From NCBI RefSeq assembly GCF_000422265.1, contig NZ_AULL01000012.1, forward strand, positions 372,001-436,000: DNA of 64,000 nucleotides, read 5' to 3'. Below, one piece after another: positions 41,175 to 51,256 of this stretch. The notes beneath the pieces are model-generated. The model did no database searches. It was not told where the DNA came from and saw only the letters and a list, made by a program, of their open reading frames with translations. Source of the DNA: Kaistella palustris DSM 21579. Its GTDB lineage: Bacteria > Bacteroidota > Bacteroidia > Flavobacteriales > Weeksellaceae. Position 1 is the first letter of the stretch; each line of letters begins with the position of its first letter. Made by a program: the position numbers and the translations under genes.

Positions 41175-43874
41175 ATGAAAAAATACCTGCTTCTTTTTGT
41201 GATTTTTAGCCTGAGTTTAAGCGCTCAAACATATTCAATTACCGGAACTGTACAGAATCCCGAAAGTAAATCCATCGAAAACGCGACCGTTTCGCTGCTT
41301 AAGCAGAAGGATTCTGCCGTCATCAACTTTACAGGCACGGGCAGGAACGGAAGTTTCAGTTTAAAGTTACCCGCACAGAAAGAAGCCGTTTTGCTTCAGA
41401 TATCCAGTGACAATTATAAGACTTTCTCCAGAAAATATGCTGGCATCACCGGAAATATTGATCTTGGCCTTCTAAAACTCGAAAGAGATTTAACAGGTAA
41501 TATTGAGGAAGTGACCATCACCGCTTCGCCGGTTAAGATTAAAAAAGATACCATCGAATACAACGCGTCCTATCTGAAAGTAGATCCGAACGACAAAATC
41601 GATGAACTGCTGAAACAGATCCCCGGCGTAGAAACCGATGACGACGGTGTTATGACCGTGAACGGACAGCCTGTAAACAAAATCCTCATCAACGGGAAAC
41701 CTTTGTTCAACAAAGACGGAAAAATTGCGATGGAAACCATTCCGGCAAATCTCATCCAAAAAATCCAGATCACGACCTCTAAAACCAAAGAGGAGGAACT
41801 CACCGGCAGAACGCCTAAATCCGACAGTCTAACCGTAAATTTCAATATCGATGAAAGAAATAACAAGGGAAATATCAGGAATTTCAACTTAGGTTATGGT
41901 ACCGATAACCGGTATGATGTGAAAGGGCTTTACGCCAAATTCAAACAGGAGACCAATTTTGCACTGATCGCAGGCTCGAATAATATTAATATATCCAGTT
42001 TTTCGGTAGATGGTTTTTTCCAGAAAAATAACCGGAATAATGCTGCCAACGGACGTACGGCCAGTACTGGAATTCTGCGGACCTCAATAATAGGAGCGAA
42101 CTATGCGGATAAGATCGGTCGTGATCTGGATCTCGATAAATTTAGTGTTGAATATAAAGATCTGAATCTGGAGACGTGGTCCAAAATATCCAGAAGTACG
42201 TTCCTGCCCGATTACAAACTCGATACCCGAACGGAAAAAAGTGGCAACAGCGATAAGAATACCTTTGATTATAATACCAACGCCACATTAGCACTCGATA
42301 AGTTGACCAGCATCACATTCTCTACAGATTTCTCCAACAGTTCCACAGATAATACCACCGAAAACAATACGGTGACACTGCGTGATGATGCGCTGCTGAA
42401 CAGCAACCGGAATTCTACCCGTGGAAACAGTTTTGCAAACGTCTTTAAACCAAAAATTGGTCTCATAAGAAAATTCGGTAAGCCAAACCGCTCTTTATCT
42501 GCTTCCGTCAGCAATACTTTTTCAGAAAATAAAAACACGAATTACATTCTGCAGGAAACGCAGTTTTACCAGTCACCGGATCAGAACGACTCCAGAAACC
42601 AACTTTCAAGAAATAAAAATTCTGCCAACTCATTCAGTGCTAATGCCAAATACTACGAACCTGTATCGGATTCGGCGACTGTTGCTTTCGAGATCAACTA
42701 TGATCTTCAGAAATTAGACCGTGATCTGGTTGTGGTAGATTTCAATTTGGGCACCGGTGAATATTCAGATTATAATACCTTGCTTTCCAATACCCTCAAC
42801 CAAAACAATACTTTGGTAAATGCAGGGGTTTCTTATAATTTAAATAAGTCCGCATATAATTTCCGGGTCGGAACCAACCTGAACTCCACAAGACTGAACA
42901 TTAATTCTGTTTACAATATGCAGGAATACAATTTTCAGAAAAATTTTTTACTGCCGGAATATGATCTACTGCTCAATTATAAATTTAACAGGACCACCAG
43001 TCTGCGCATTTCGAACACCGCTACCTACAGCGTTCCGCAGGTCAGTTATCTGAATCCCTACATAGATGTTTCTGATCCGCTGATCACTACGCAGGGAAAT
43101 CCGGAGCTGAAAAGTACGTGGCAAAACAATACCAATTTAAATTTTACTACCTTCAATGTGGCGCGCGGCCTAAGTTTTTTTTCGAGGCTGGGATTCAGTT
43201 ATTCCGATAATGATATTGTGAATTATTCCTTTTACGATGACGCCGGGAAGCAGTTCAGCACCTACGAAAACATTAGTGGGAACAAAAGGCTTAATTTTTC
43301 AACTTCACTTACCAAAACCTACAAGTGGAACGGTAATAAGTTAGATCTCGCGCCATCATTCAGTGGCAACTACAGTTACCGCAAGGGTTTTATTGATGCC
43401 ACGGAGTTTACCAATAAAATCTACACATTATCGCCGCGGTTCAGAGTAAATTTAAATGTGAAAGATGTACTTAATTTGCGGGCAACTTACGGCATAAATT
43501 TTTCCTCATCACATTACAGCAATTACCGGTTGGATAAAACAATTACAGCGCGCCAAAACCTATCGCTGCGGCTTACGAATTACTGTTTCAGTAAAACGCT
43601 GTTTTTCAGTAATGATTTTAACTTCACCCGAAACTCAAGCATTGCCGCAGATTTCAGCAAGAATTCCTATTTCTGGAATTCAAGCGTAAATTATCAGTTC
43701 TTTAAGAATCAGATGATGCTGAAATTCAGTGTAAACGATCTGCTTAACCAGAGACAGAACGCAACCCGTACCATCGGCGATAATTTTGTGGAGGATCGCG
43801 AAGAACTGATCCTGAAAAGATATTTTATGCTATCGCTGGTGGTGAATCTGAGCAGCTTCGGCGCGAAAACTTAG
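41175..43874 (+). CDS. Outer-membrane beta-barrel protein with carboxypeptidase-like N-domain
   Basis: I place the start at ATG 41175 (MKKYLLLFVIFSLSLSAQ), a signal peptide, giving 899 residues; frames extending to 41016 run through a repeat element. An N-terminal carboxypeptidase-regulatory-like domain (YSITGTVQNPESKSIENATV) follows, then a plug-like region (about 115-200, LKVDPNDKIDELLKQIPGVE, VNGKPLFNKDGK) and a long beta-barrel with many alternating strands to the end. This is the layout of the flavobacterial outer-membrane beta-barrel family related to TonB-dependent receptors, without a clear TonB box. The ligand is unknown. Confidence 0.85.
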   Translation: MKKYLLLFVIFSLSLSAQTYSITGTVQNPESKSIENATVSLLKQKDSAVINFTGTGRNGSFSLKLPAQKEAVLLQISSDNYKTFSRKYAGITGNIDLGLLKLERDLTGNIEEVTITASPVKIKKDTIEYNASYLKVDPNDKIDELLKQIPGVETDDDGVMTVNGQPVNKILINGKPLFNKDGKIAMETIPANLIQKIQITTSKTKEEELTGRTPKSDSLTVNFNIDERNNKGNIRNFNLGYGTDNRYDVKGLYAKFKQETNFALIAGSNNINISSFSVDGFFQKNNRNNAANGRTASTGILRTSIIGANYADKIGRDLDLDKFSVEYKDLNLETWSKISRSTFLPDYKLDTRTEKSGNSDKNTFDYNTNATLALDKLTSITFSTDFSNSSTDNTTENNTVTLRDDALLNSNRNSTRGNSFANVFKPKIGLIRKFGKPNRSLSASVSNTFSENKNTNYILQETQFYQSPDQNDSRNQLSRNKNSANSFSANAKYYEPVSDSATVAFEINYDLQKLDRDLVVVDFNLGTGEYSDYNTLLSNTLNQNNTLVNAGVSYNLNKSAYNFRVGTNLNSTRLNINSVYNMQEYNFQKNFLLPEYDLLLNYKFNRTTSLRISNTATYSVPQVSYLNPYIDVSDPLITTQGNPELKSTWQNNTNLNFTTFNVARGLSFFSRLGFSYSDNDIVNYSFYDDAGKQFSTYENISGNKRLNFSTSLTKTYKWNGNKLDLAPSFSGNYSYRKGFIDATEFTNKIYTLSPRFRVNLNVKDVLNLRATYGINFSSSHYSNYRLDKTITARQNLSLRLTNYCFSKTLFFSNDFNFTRNSSIAADFSKNSYFWNSSVNYQFFKNQMMLKFSVNDLLNQRQNATRTIGDNFVEDREELILKRYFMLSLVVNLSSFGAKT

Positions 43875-43956
43875 AGCGGCGCGATCATCGGGTGGGAAAT
43901 TATTTTGTATGAGAACGTTCCGCCGTGCAGTCCTGAAACTTTTTCGGAAATTAAAC

Positions 43957-43964
43957 TATATTTG
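43957..43964 (+). promoter_or_regulatory. -7 box before the symporter gene
   Basis: TATATTTG matches TAnnTTTG, 26 bases before the ATG at 43991. Confidence 0.5.
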
Positions 43965-43990
43965 TAGCGCTTACAAAAAAAAACATTTCC

Positions 43991-45241
43991 ATGAAAGGTC
44001 AAAACAAGCTGTTCATCGCTATTATCATCGCTTTGGTTATCGGCGTAATTATGGGAGGCATCGTTCACACACAATATCCTGAAAGTGCCGTGCCTTTTGC
44101 AAAAAATATTAAACTGCTCGGCACTGTTTTTATCCGGCTTGTGCAGATGATCATTGCGCCACTGGTATTTACCACACTGGTTGTGGGAATTGCTAAAATG
44201 AGCGACATCAAAATGATCGGACGCGTGGGTACTAAAGCCATGCTTTGGTTTATTACAGCTTCTCTGGTGTCACTTTTCATCGGACTTATTTTTGTAAACT
44301 GGCTGGAGCCCGGCCATGTGACCCAACTGCCGATACAGGATGCGTCGTCTGTTGATGAACTGCTGAAAACCAGCAAAGGATTTTCCCTGGAAGATTTTGT
44401 AAATCATATTATTCCTAAGAGCCTTTTCGAAGCTTTTGCCACAAATGAAGTGCTTCAGATCGTGGTTTTCTCTATCATGTTCGGCGTTGCCCTGGCCAAC
44501 ATGGGCGAGGAATATACCAAGCCTATTATTAAAGCTTTTGACATTTGTGCTCACGCGATTTTAAAGATGGTGGGCTATATCATGTGGTTTGCACCGCTGG
44601 GTGTGTTGGGCGCCATCGCAGCAGTGGTTTCAACGAACGGTTTCGAGATCTTTAAAGTCTATGCGATCTACCTGCGCGATTTCTTCTTTGCTTTAGGTGT
44701 TTTATGGCTGGTGCTCTGCATCGTAGGCTATCTTATTTTAGGAAACCGGCTTTTTGAGTTATTAAGAAGAATTAAAGCGCCCTTGCTTATTGCCTTTTCT
44801 ACCACGAGTTCCGAGGCCGTTTTCCCGAAACTTGTGGAAGAGCTTGAGAGATTCGGCTGCAACAACAGGATCGTATCATTTATCCTGCCGCTCGGGTATT
44901 CATTTAATCTGGACGGAAGTATGATGTACATGACTTTTGCAGCGATTTTTATCGCCCAGATTTACGGCATCGATATGACCCTCGGTCAGCAGATCACGAT
45001 GCTTTTGGTTTTGATGTTAACTTCTAAAGGTATTGCCGGCGTGCCGCGTGCCAGTTTGGTGATCATTGTAGCAACCTGCACCATGTTTGGGATCCCGCCG
45101 GAAGGAATAGCGTTGATTTTACCTATTGATCATTTTTGCGATATGGGCCGGAGTATGACCAATGTTTTGGGTAATGCGTTGGCCACTTCTGCCGTTTCGA
45201 AATGGGAAGGCCAGCTTGAGAATCATGGCGGTGATCTGTAG
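43991..45241 (+). CDS. Dicarboxylate/amino acid:cation symporter (GltP/DctA family)
   Basis: A 416-residue inner-membrane protein of the DAACS family, which takes up glutamate, aspartate or C4-dicarboxylates with sodium or protons. Typical features are IRLVQMIIAPLVFTTLVVGI (about 48-67), the serine-rich hairpin loop AFSTTSSEAVFPKLVEEL (about 268-285), the second hairpin with FILPLGYSFNLDGSMMYM (about 297-314), and VPRASLVIIVATC and PIDHFCDMGRSMTNVLGN near the C-terminus. The substrate cannot be decided between glutamate and dicarboxylate by eye. Confidence 0.92.
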   Translation: MKGQNKLFIAIIIALVIGVIMGGIVHTQYPESAVPFAKNIKLLGTVFIRLVQMIIAPLVFTTLVVGIAKMSDIKMIGRVGTKAMLWFITASLVSLFIGLIFVNWLEPGHVTQLPIQDASSVDELLKTSKGFSLEDFVNHIIPKSLFEAFATNEVLQIVVFSIMFGVALANMGEEYTKPIIKAFDICAHAILKMVGYIMWFAPLGVLGAIAAVVSTNGFEIFKVYAIYLRDFFFALGVLWLVLCIVGYLILGNRLFELLRRIKAPLLIAFSTTSSEAVFPKLVEELERFGCNNRIVSFILPLGYSFNLDGSMMYMTFAAIFIAQIYGIDMTLGQQITMLLVLMLTSKGIAGVPRASLVIIVATCTMFGIPPEGIALILPIDHFCDMGRSMTNVLGNALATSAVSKWEGQLENHGGDL

Positions 45242-45401
45242 ATCATTCACTGAATTTCATTAATATTTTAAGTCGGAAAAATAATTTAAAATAATACCGC
45301 AAAAATTAAATAAAATTGCGTTTCAAAGTTCATCATCGATTAAATTGAAACCAATCAAAAAAAACAATTTACGCAGATTATTGAATATTTAAGTTCTGCC
45401 C

Positions 45402-45430
45402 ACAAAAAATCCCGCTTTTATCGCGGGATT
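45402..45430 (-). terminator. Terminator after the DUF4142 gene
   Basis: Stem AATCCCGC and GCGGGATT with TTTTTTG on the minus strand, 18 bp after the DUF4142 stop. Confidence 0.8.
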
Positions 45431-45448
45431 TATAGTTATGTATGCATG

Positions 45449-46054
45449 TTATTTTACTGCGCTTTTCGCCTCTTCAGATTTTGTTAAATGGTGTTCCAGT
45501 GTAGGAAGTGTTTTGGAAGCGAAAGATTTTAAATTAGAATCTCCGCCTTTTGCAGCCTCGTCTTTAAACAGGCTGATATCTTCTTTGTGATCAGAAACCA
45601 TCATATCGGTATATGCTTTGTCGAAATCTGCGCCTTTTTTTGCTTTCAGATCATCAACTTTTTTCTGCATATCCTGGTCAAGCGTGGCGGGTAGGGTATA
45701 TCCTGCGGATGTAGCCCAGCTTTTCAGTTCGTTGTTTGCTTTACTATGGTCTTCTTTCATCATTTTCCCCAGGTCTTTCACCATGGCGTTGGTACCGTTC
45801 ATTTCTGCATATTCACCCAGGCTTACTTCCATCATCCCTCCCATTGCAGCTTTATCGGCAAATTTTTTATCCATATCGCTGAGTGTGGTCGCGGAGGTAT
45901 TGGTCATTGTGGTGGAATCTGCCGGCATCATGCTGGAATCGGTTGCGGGCATCATCGCAGAACTGTCGGTTGCAGTATTCAGTTTGGTAGTTTCATTTTT
46001 TTTGCAGGCAACCAGTGTTGCAACGGCAAGAACTGTTAAAATGGAATTTTTCAT
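45449..46054 (-). CDS. DUF4142 lipoprotein
   Basis: A 201-residue protein with a short lipoprotein signal (MKNSILTVLAVATLVAC, Cys17) and a Met/Ser/Thr/Asp-rich linker (residues 25-58, repeats of DSSMMPA) that is likely disordered. A DUF4142 domain follows at about 60-200: MDKKFADKAAMGGMMEVSLG, then LGKMMKEDHSKANNELKSW, and DHKEDISLFKDEA. The domain is a ferritin-like four-helix bundle with conserved histidines. Proteins of this family are common in the envelope of Gram-negative bacteria; the function is not established. Confidence 0.88.
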   Translation of the reverse strand: MKNSILTVLAVATLVACKKNETTKLNTATDSSAMMPATDSSMMPADSTTMTNTSATTLSDMDKKFADKAAMGGMMEVSLGEYAEMNGTNAMVKDLGKMMKEDHSKANNELKSWATSAGYTLPATLDQDMQKKVDDLKAKKGADFDKAYTDMMVSDHKEDISLFKDEAAKGGDSNLKSFASKTLPTLEHHLTKSEEAKSAVK

Positions 46055-46394
46055 AATAGTGATTTTATTGGTTTATAATTAATGATTTAGTTAAAGTTTT
46101 CGTGCAATTTTTTTGCCAAAAGTTTTGTAAGTCGTTAATTATGTATATTTTACTGAAAATATTTTGTTAATTAATATAATCCGGTCGCTCAATAGCCCGC
46201 TTAATCACGCTTAAAATTGGAAATTATTCCTTACTGCTAGAAAAATCTGAAGATTCCATTTTTTAAAATAAGCTCTGAAGTCCTTTTAATGACTGTTGTC
46301 TTATCGTTTTAGAAATAGCTCGTTTGAAACTTTTTACATTTCCGACCAAACATTTCTCATAGATTTTACTCATTCTAAATAACAAAATTTTGCC
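46055..46394. other. Divergent intergenic region DUF4142/mrp
   Basis: About 340 bp of AT-rich DNA. No supported gene, RNA or strong hairpin was seen. A clear -7 box exists only for mrp. Confidence 0.5.
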
Positions 46395-46402
46395 TAAATT
46401 TG
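46395..46402 (+). promoter_or_regulatory. -7 box before mrp
   Basis: TAAATTTG matches TAnnTTTG, 23 bases before the ATG at 46426. Confidence 0.5.
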
Positions 46403-46425
46403 TCACACAATTATTATAAAGAATT

Positions 46426-47532
46426 ATGATGACGAAAGAAAAGGTACAGTCTTTCCTGAAAGAGATAGAAGTTGATGATTTGGTGCAGAATTTTCAGGTG
46501 ATGGGAAATGATGTATATATTGATATGACCGCTCACTCACCGGCAATGCACGAGAAAAAGAAACTTGAGGTTGCTATGAAGCAGGCATTTGCCACGGAGT
46601 TTGGTGAAGATGTGGTTTTAAAGTTAAAAATCGCCTCACCGGAACCTTCAGAAATACAGCAGAGCCAGATCAAAGGAAAACAGATTCCCGGAATACAGAA
46701 TATTATAGCCATCGCTTCCGGAAAAGGTGGTGTGGGTAAATCCACCGTTACTGCAAACCTTGCGGTAACCCTCGCCAATATGGGTTTTAAAGTTGGTGTT
46801 CTCGATGCTGATATTTACGGACCTTCCATTCCCACTATGTTCGATACGGTAGATGCCAAACCGCTTTCGGTACAGATCGACGGGAAAAACCTGATGAAGC
46901 CCGTAGAGAATTACGGTGTGAAAATGCTGTCTATCGGTTATTTTTCCGGCGCCAATCAGGCTGTTGTTTGGCGTGGACCGATGGCCAGCAAAGCATTAAA
47001 CCAAATGATACGCGATGCAGCGTGGGGCGAACTTGATTTTCTGCTTGTTGATCTTCCGCCGGGAACGGGTGATATCCACCTTTCAATCATTCAGGAAGTT
47101 CCAGTAACGGGCGCCGTGATCGTAAGTACGCCGCAACATGTCGCACTTGCCGACGTGCGCAAAGGTATTGCCATGTTCCAGATGGAAAGTATTAACATTC
47201 CTGTTTTGGGATTGATAGAAAATATGTCTTACTTTACACCTGCAGAACTGCCGGATAACAAATATTATATTTTTGGAAATCAGGGCGCGCAGTTTCTGGC
47301 AGAGGATCTTGGTATTCCTGTGCTGGGCGAAATTCCGCTCATCCAAAGCATCCGTGAGTCCGGTGATGTAGGTCGACCCGCTGTGTTGCAGGAAGGTTCA
47401 AAGATTGCCGAAGTCTACACCAAAACCACCCAGAATATGATCGGCAGCCTGGTGGAAAGGAATAAATTTCTGCCACCTACCGAAGCAGTAAAGATCACCA
47501 CGATGGCGGGCTGCTCGCCGAAAAATAAGTAA
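46426..47532 (+). CDS. mrp: Mrp/ApbC-family iron-sulfur carrier ATPase
   Basis: Helps load Fe-S clusters onto client proteins. The 368-residue protein has an N-terminal MIP18/DUF59 domain (about 5-75) and a P-loop ATPase domain with a deviant Walker A ASGKGGVGKST (about 97-107), DADIYGPSIPTMF (about 125-137) and DLPPGTGDIHLS (about 210-221). The CxxC seen in many Mrp proteins between TPAELP and the C-terminal part is not present here; a single Cys is in MAGCSPKNK. It is followed after 51 bp by a NifU-like scaffold gene, which supports an Fe-S role. Confidence 0.92.
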   Translation: MMTKEKVQSFLKEIEVDDLVQNFQVMGNDVYIDMTAHSPAMHEKKKLEVAMKQAFATEFGEDVVLKLKIASPEPSEIQQSQIKGKQIPGIQNIIAIASGKGGVGKSTVTANLAVTLANMGFKVGVLDADIYGPSIPTMFDTVDAKPLSVQIDGKNLMKPVENYGVKMLSIGYFSGANQAVVWRGPMASKALNQMIRDAAWGELDFLLVDLPPGTGDIHLSIIQEVPVTGAVIVSTPQHVALADVRKGIAMFQMESINIPVLGLIENMSYFTPAELPDNKYYIFGNQGAQFLAEDLGIPVLGEIPLIQSIRESGDVGRPAVLQEGSKIAEVYTKTTQNMIGSLVERNKFLPPTEAVKITTMAGCSPKNK

Positions 47533-47583
47533 ACCGAACGCAGATTTGCCACGGTTTAAAACAAAATATACAATAGAAAGGAA

Positions 47584-47850
47584 ATGTTGTCACCCGAAAA
47601 TATGCAAACCCAGAATAACCACGAAGATACCGTAACCAGAGTCCTGTTTGCCCTGGAGAGTATCCGTCCGTTTCTGAACAAGGACGGTGGCGATATAGAA
47701 CTGGTTGATGTGAAAGAAGATATAGTTTATGTAAAACTCATCGGGAACTGCAACGGCTGCCCCATGAGTTTCTCAACGATGAAATTGGGCGTGGAAAATA
47801 CGGTGAAGCAGCACGCTCCCGAAATTCTGCACGTGTTGGAAGTCGATTAA
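47584..47850 (+). CDS. NifU-like C-terminal domain protein
   Basis: An 88-residue Fe-S scaffold or carrier protein. It consists of one NifU C-terminal domain: TRVLFALESIRPFLNKDGGD (about 18-37), then VYVKLIGNCNGCPMSFSTMK with the cluster-binding Cys56 and Cys59 in CxxC. Two starts are possible; ATG 47584 has a good purine-rich AGAAAGGAA just upstream. It is downstream of mrp and likely cotranscribed, so the two may work together in cluster transfer. A terminator follows at about 47872-47902. Confidence 0.9.
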   Translation: MLSPENMQTQNNHEDTVTRVLFALESIRPFLNKDGGDIELVDVKEDIVYVKLIGNCNGCPMSFSTMKLGVENTVKQHAPEILHVLEVD

Positions 47851-47871
47851 ACTTTCTTTTGCTTAAATTAT

Positions 47872-47902
47872 AAAGCAGTCCGCCCGGATTGCTTTTTTTT
47901 TT
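47872..47902 (+). terminator. Terminator after the NifU-like gene
   Basis: Imperfect stem AAGCAGTCCG and CGGATTGCTT with ten T following. Confidence 0.75.
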
Positions 47903-47988
47903 GAATTGTATGGTAAAATACCGCATTTGGTCGCGGTTCTATCCTTAAAATTAATTTTAATATTTTAGCGCCTTAAAGTTTAAACTAT

Positions 47989-48849
47989 ATGATTGCCATT
48001 GTTGACGGCGGCTCCACGAAATGTGACTGGGTAATTCTGCAGAATTCGGGAGAACCGCACTGCAAAACCACAACTTTGGGTTTCAATCCAAATATCATCA
48101 ATCCTGAATTTATTGGACGCGAGATTGATAAGAACGAAGAACTTTTCTTTCTGAAAAATCACATTGAAAAGATTTTTTTTTACGGCTCCGGCTGCGGAAC
48201 TCCCGAAAACGTACACAAGGTTCACAATGAGCTGACCTACGCATTTCCACAGGCAGACATTTCGGTGAAAGAAGATATGACGGCCGCCGCGTACGCCGCC
48301 TACAATGGTAAACCTGCCATGGTCTGTATTTTAGGAACGGGTTCCAATTCCTGTTTTTTCGATGGTGAAAAAATCCGTGTCGATCTGCCTTCATTGGGTT
48401 TTCTGATCGGTGATGAAGGTAGCGGAAGTGCTTTGGGAAAACATCTTTTGCGGCGTTTTTTTATGAAAAAGCTTCCCGGCGATCTGGAACGCGATTTCAA
48501 AGCGACATATAACCTTACCATCGAAGATGCCATTAAACACATGTACCATAATCCCAGAGCCAACGCTTATTTAGGGGCGTTTAACCAGTTTATTGCCGAG
48601 CGGAAACATCATCCTTATTTTCAGAATATGGTTTTTGATGAGATGAAAAATTTCCTGGATTATCAGGTGCTTCCTTATCCCGAAGCCCACGAGGTGGAAA
48701 TTAATTTCATAGGTTTCATTGCCTATATTTATGAAGATATTTTACGCTCAGCTGCCGCAGAACTGAATTTAAAAATCGGAAAAGTCGTGCAGAAACCCAT
48801 CGAAAGTCTGGTAGCATATCATACCGAATATATTTTAAATCTGACTTAA
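47989..48849 (+). CDS. N-acetylglucosamine kinase-like (BadF/BadG/BcrA ATPase family) protein
   Basis: A 286-residue sugar kinase of the ASKHA fold. The phosphate-1 loop is VDGGSTKCDWVIL (about 5-17), followed by YGSGCGTP, the acidic VKEDMTAAAYAAY (about 86-98, likely the catalytic Asp region), the phosphate-2 motif CILGTGSNSCFFDGE (about 106-120), and GDEGSGSALGKHLL (about 134-147), all typical of BadF/BadG-type N-acetylglucosamine kinases. It probably phosphorylates N-acetylglucosamine or a similar sugar from wall recycling. It lies between the NifU-like gene and malic enzyme with no visible functional link. Confidence 0.83.
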   Translation: MIAIVDGGSTKCDWVILQNSGEPHCKTTTLGFNPNIINPEFIGREIDKNEELFFLKNHIEKIFFYGSGCGTPENVHKVHNELTYAFPQADISVKEDMTAAAYAAYNGKPAMVCILGTGSNSCFFDGEKIRVDLPSLGFLIGDEGSGSALGKHLLRRFFMKKLPGDLERDFKATYNLTIEDAIKHMYHNPRANAYLGAFNQFIAERKHHPYFQNMVFDEMKNFLDYQVLPYPEAHEVEINFIGFIAYIYEDILRSAAAELNLKIGKVVQKPIESLVAYHTEYILNLT

Positions 48850-48939
48850 AATCACGAAATTCGCAGACTCCTGTAATTTGCAGAATTTTTTTTAACATAT
48901 TAAAAAGCTTGTCCACTTTTACTCCCGGACAAAACCAAA

Positions 48940-51228
48940 ATGTCAACAAAAACCAACCGCGACGAGAAAAATTTCAATCAGGCCGCACTAGATTATCACA
49001 GTATTGAACCGAAGGGAAAAATCGAAGTTATCCCTTCCAAACCGCATTCCTCGCAGAGAGATCTCTCCCTTGCATATTCTCCCGGTGTTGCAATTCCCTG
49101 TCTTGAGATCGAAAAGAATCCGAAACTGGCTTACGAATATACCGGCAAAGGAAATCTGGTAGCGGTAATTTCCAATGGTACTGCGGTTTTAGGGTTGGGC
49201 GATATCGGTGCTGAAGCTTCAAAACCCGTCATGGAAGGAAAAGGGCTTCTGTTTAAGATATTTGCCGACATCAATGTATTTGATATTGAAATCAATGAAA
49301 AAGATCCTGATAAATTTATTGATATTGTTAAAGGCATCGCGCCAACTTTTGGTGGGATCAATCTGGAAGATATTAAAGCACCTGAAGCTTTCTACATTGA
49401 GCAGCGCCTGAAACAGGAACTTCAGATTCCTTTAATGCACGATGATCAGCACGGAACGGCAATTATTTCGGCGGCAGCATTGTTAAATGCACTTGAAATC
49501 GCCGGCAAAAAAATCGAGGATGTAAAAATGGTTGTCAATGGCGCCGGCGCCGCAGCTATAGCGTGTACAAAACTGTATTTAGAACTCGGACTTAAAGCAG
49601 AAAATGTGCTTATGTGCGACTCCAAAGGCGTTATCACCAACAGACGCGAAAACCTGACACCTGAAAAAGTACAGTTTATAGCCAATACAGAAAAGGAAAC
49701 TTTAGCAGATGCGCTGAAAGATGCTGATGTGTTTATCGGTCTTTCAAAAGCAGATGTGATGACTGCTGATATGTTGCGGTCTATGGCAGAAAATCCTGTT
49801 GTTTTCGGTCTTGCCAATCCAAATCCCGAAATTGCGTATGAGCTCGCTATGGAAACGCGTCCCGATACTATTATGGCAACGGGCAGAAGCGATTATCCTA
49901 ATCAGGTAAACAACGTCCTCGGATTCCCGTACATTTTCCGCGGTGCGCTCGATGTGCAGGCTACCGGAATCAATGAAGCTATGAAACTTGCCGCCGTGCG
50001 GGCGATCGCGCAAATTGCAAAAGAACCTGTTCCCGAAGCTGTGATCCTGGCATATAATTTAAAAGGTCTGAATTTCGGTCGCGAATATTTTATACCGAAA
50101 CCATTTGATAACCGACTTATTACCAAAGTTTCTATCGCTGTGGCAAAAGCTGCAATGGAAAGCGGAATCGCCGGCAAAGCAATCGAAAATTTCGATGAGT
50201 ATGAGACTGCGCTTCTCGACAGAATGGGTCGCGACGAGAAATTACTCAGAATGATGCAGACACGAGCACGTTCAAATCCAAAACGCGTAACACTAGGCAA
50301 TGCAGAGGAATACAATGTGTTGAAAGCTGCACAGATCCTTTATGAGGAAGGCATTGCGTTCCCGATCCTGATGGGTGAGAAAAAATATGTGCGCGAACAG
50401 ATGAAAAAATTCGGGATCAATATCGATGTGCCGATCGTAGATCCGATGGATGAAGACCAGGAGGAAAACCGCATCAGATATCGCCAGACACTTTGGGAAC
50501 TGCGCCAGAGAAAAGGCATGAACGAATATAAGGCAAAACGTTATGTGCGCCAGCGTGATTATTTTGGTCCGCTCATGCTGCATCACGGCGATACCGATGC
50601 ACTGATCATAGGTTTTTCCAAAAATTACGCATCAACCATAAAACCGGTTTTAAAGATCATTGAAAAGGAAAAAGGCGTAGACAAAATTTCATCGATGATG
50701 ATGATCCTTACGGATAAAAAGCCTCTGTTTTTTGCTGATACTTCACTTAATCCAAATCCAAGTGCCGAAGACCTGGTGAATATTGCAAGAATGTCGGAAA
50801 TGACCGTGAAAACTTTTGCGGTAGATCCAAGGATCGCAATGCTGTCATTTGAAAATTTCGCAAGCGTGTCGGAGACATCGAAAAAAGTAGCCAAGGCGGT
50901 TTCTATACTTCATGAGAAATTCCCAAATATGGTTGTGGATGGTGAAATACAGCCGGATTTTGCCTTAAATGCTGATCTGCTTTCAGATTATCCGTTCTCA
51001 AAATTAGGAACAACACCGGCAAATGTCTTTGTGTTCCCGAACCTGGAGAGTGCGAATATTTCTTATAAAATTATACGCGGACTCAATGTCGCGCAGGTTG
51101 TAGGTCCAATTTTAATGGGCTTAAAAAAACCGGTTCATGTTTTACAGATGCGGGCGAGTGTAGACGAAATTGTGAATCTTGCGACTATTGCCGTTCTGGA
51201 TGCGCAGCGCCGCGAACTCTCACAATAA
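48940..51228 (+). CDS. maeB: NADP-dependent malic enzyme with C-terminal PTA-like domain
   Basis: Oxidatively decarboxylates malate to pyruvate and produces NADPH. The 762-residue protein has the malic enzyme N-part: SLAYSPGVAIPCLEIEKNP (about 44-62), the substrate and metal region VMEGKGLLFKIFADINVFDI, DDQHGTAIISAAALLNAL (about 168-185) and the NADP-binding VVNGAGAAAIACTKL (about 198-212). The C-terminal third (about 430-762) resembles phosphotransacetylase, typical of the large MaeB type, and probably serves regulation by acetyl-CoA. Followed by ruvA after 28 bp. Confidence 0.94.
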   Translation: MSTKTNRDEKNFNQAALDYHSIEPKGKIEVIPSKPHSSQRDLSLAYSPGVAIPCLEIEKNPKLAYEYTGKGNLVAVISNGTAVLGLGDIGAEASKPVMEGKGLLFKIFADINVFDIEINEKDPDKFIDIVKGIAPTFGGINLEDIKAPEAFYIEQRLKQELQIPLMHDDQHGTAIISAAALLNALEIAGKKIEDVKMVVNGAGAAAIACTKLYLELGLKAENVLMCDSKGVITNRRENLTPEKVQFIANTEKETLADALKDADVFIGLSKADVMTADMLRSMAENPVVFGLANPNPEIAYELAMETRPDTIMATGRSDYPNQVNNVLGFPYIFRGALDVQATGINEAMKLAAVRAIAQIAKEPVPEAVILAYNLKGLNFGREYFIPKPFDNRLITKVSIAVAKAAMESGIAGKAIENFDEYETALLDRMGRDEKLLRMMQTRARSNPKRVTLGNAEEYNVLKAAQILYEEGIAFPILMGEKKYVREQMKKFGINIDVPIVDPMDEDQEENRIRYRQTLWELRQRKGMNEYKAKRYVRQRDYFGPLMLHHGDTDALIIGFSKNYASTIKPVLKIIEKEKGVDKISSMMMILTDKKPLFFADTSLNPNPSAEDLVNIARMSEMTVKTFAVDPRIAMLSFENFASVSETSKKVAKAVSILHEKFPNMVVDGEIQPDFALNADLLSDYPFSKLGTTPANVFVFPNLESANISYKIIRGLNVAQVVGPILMGLKKPVHVLQMRASVDEIVNLATIAVLDAQRRELSQ

Positions 51229-51256
51229 AAATTTAGATTCAACACAAAGAAAAAAA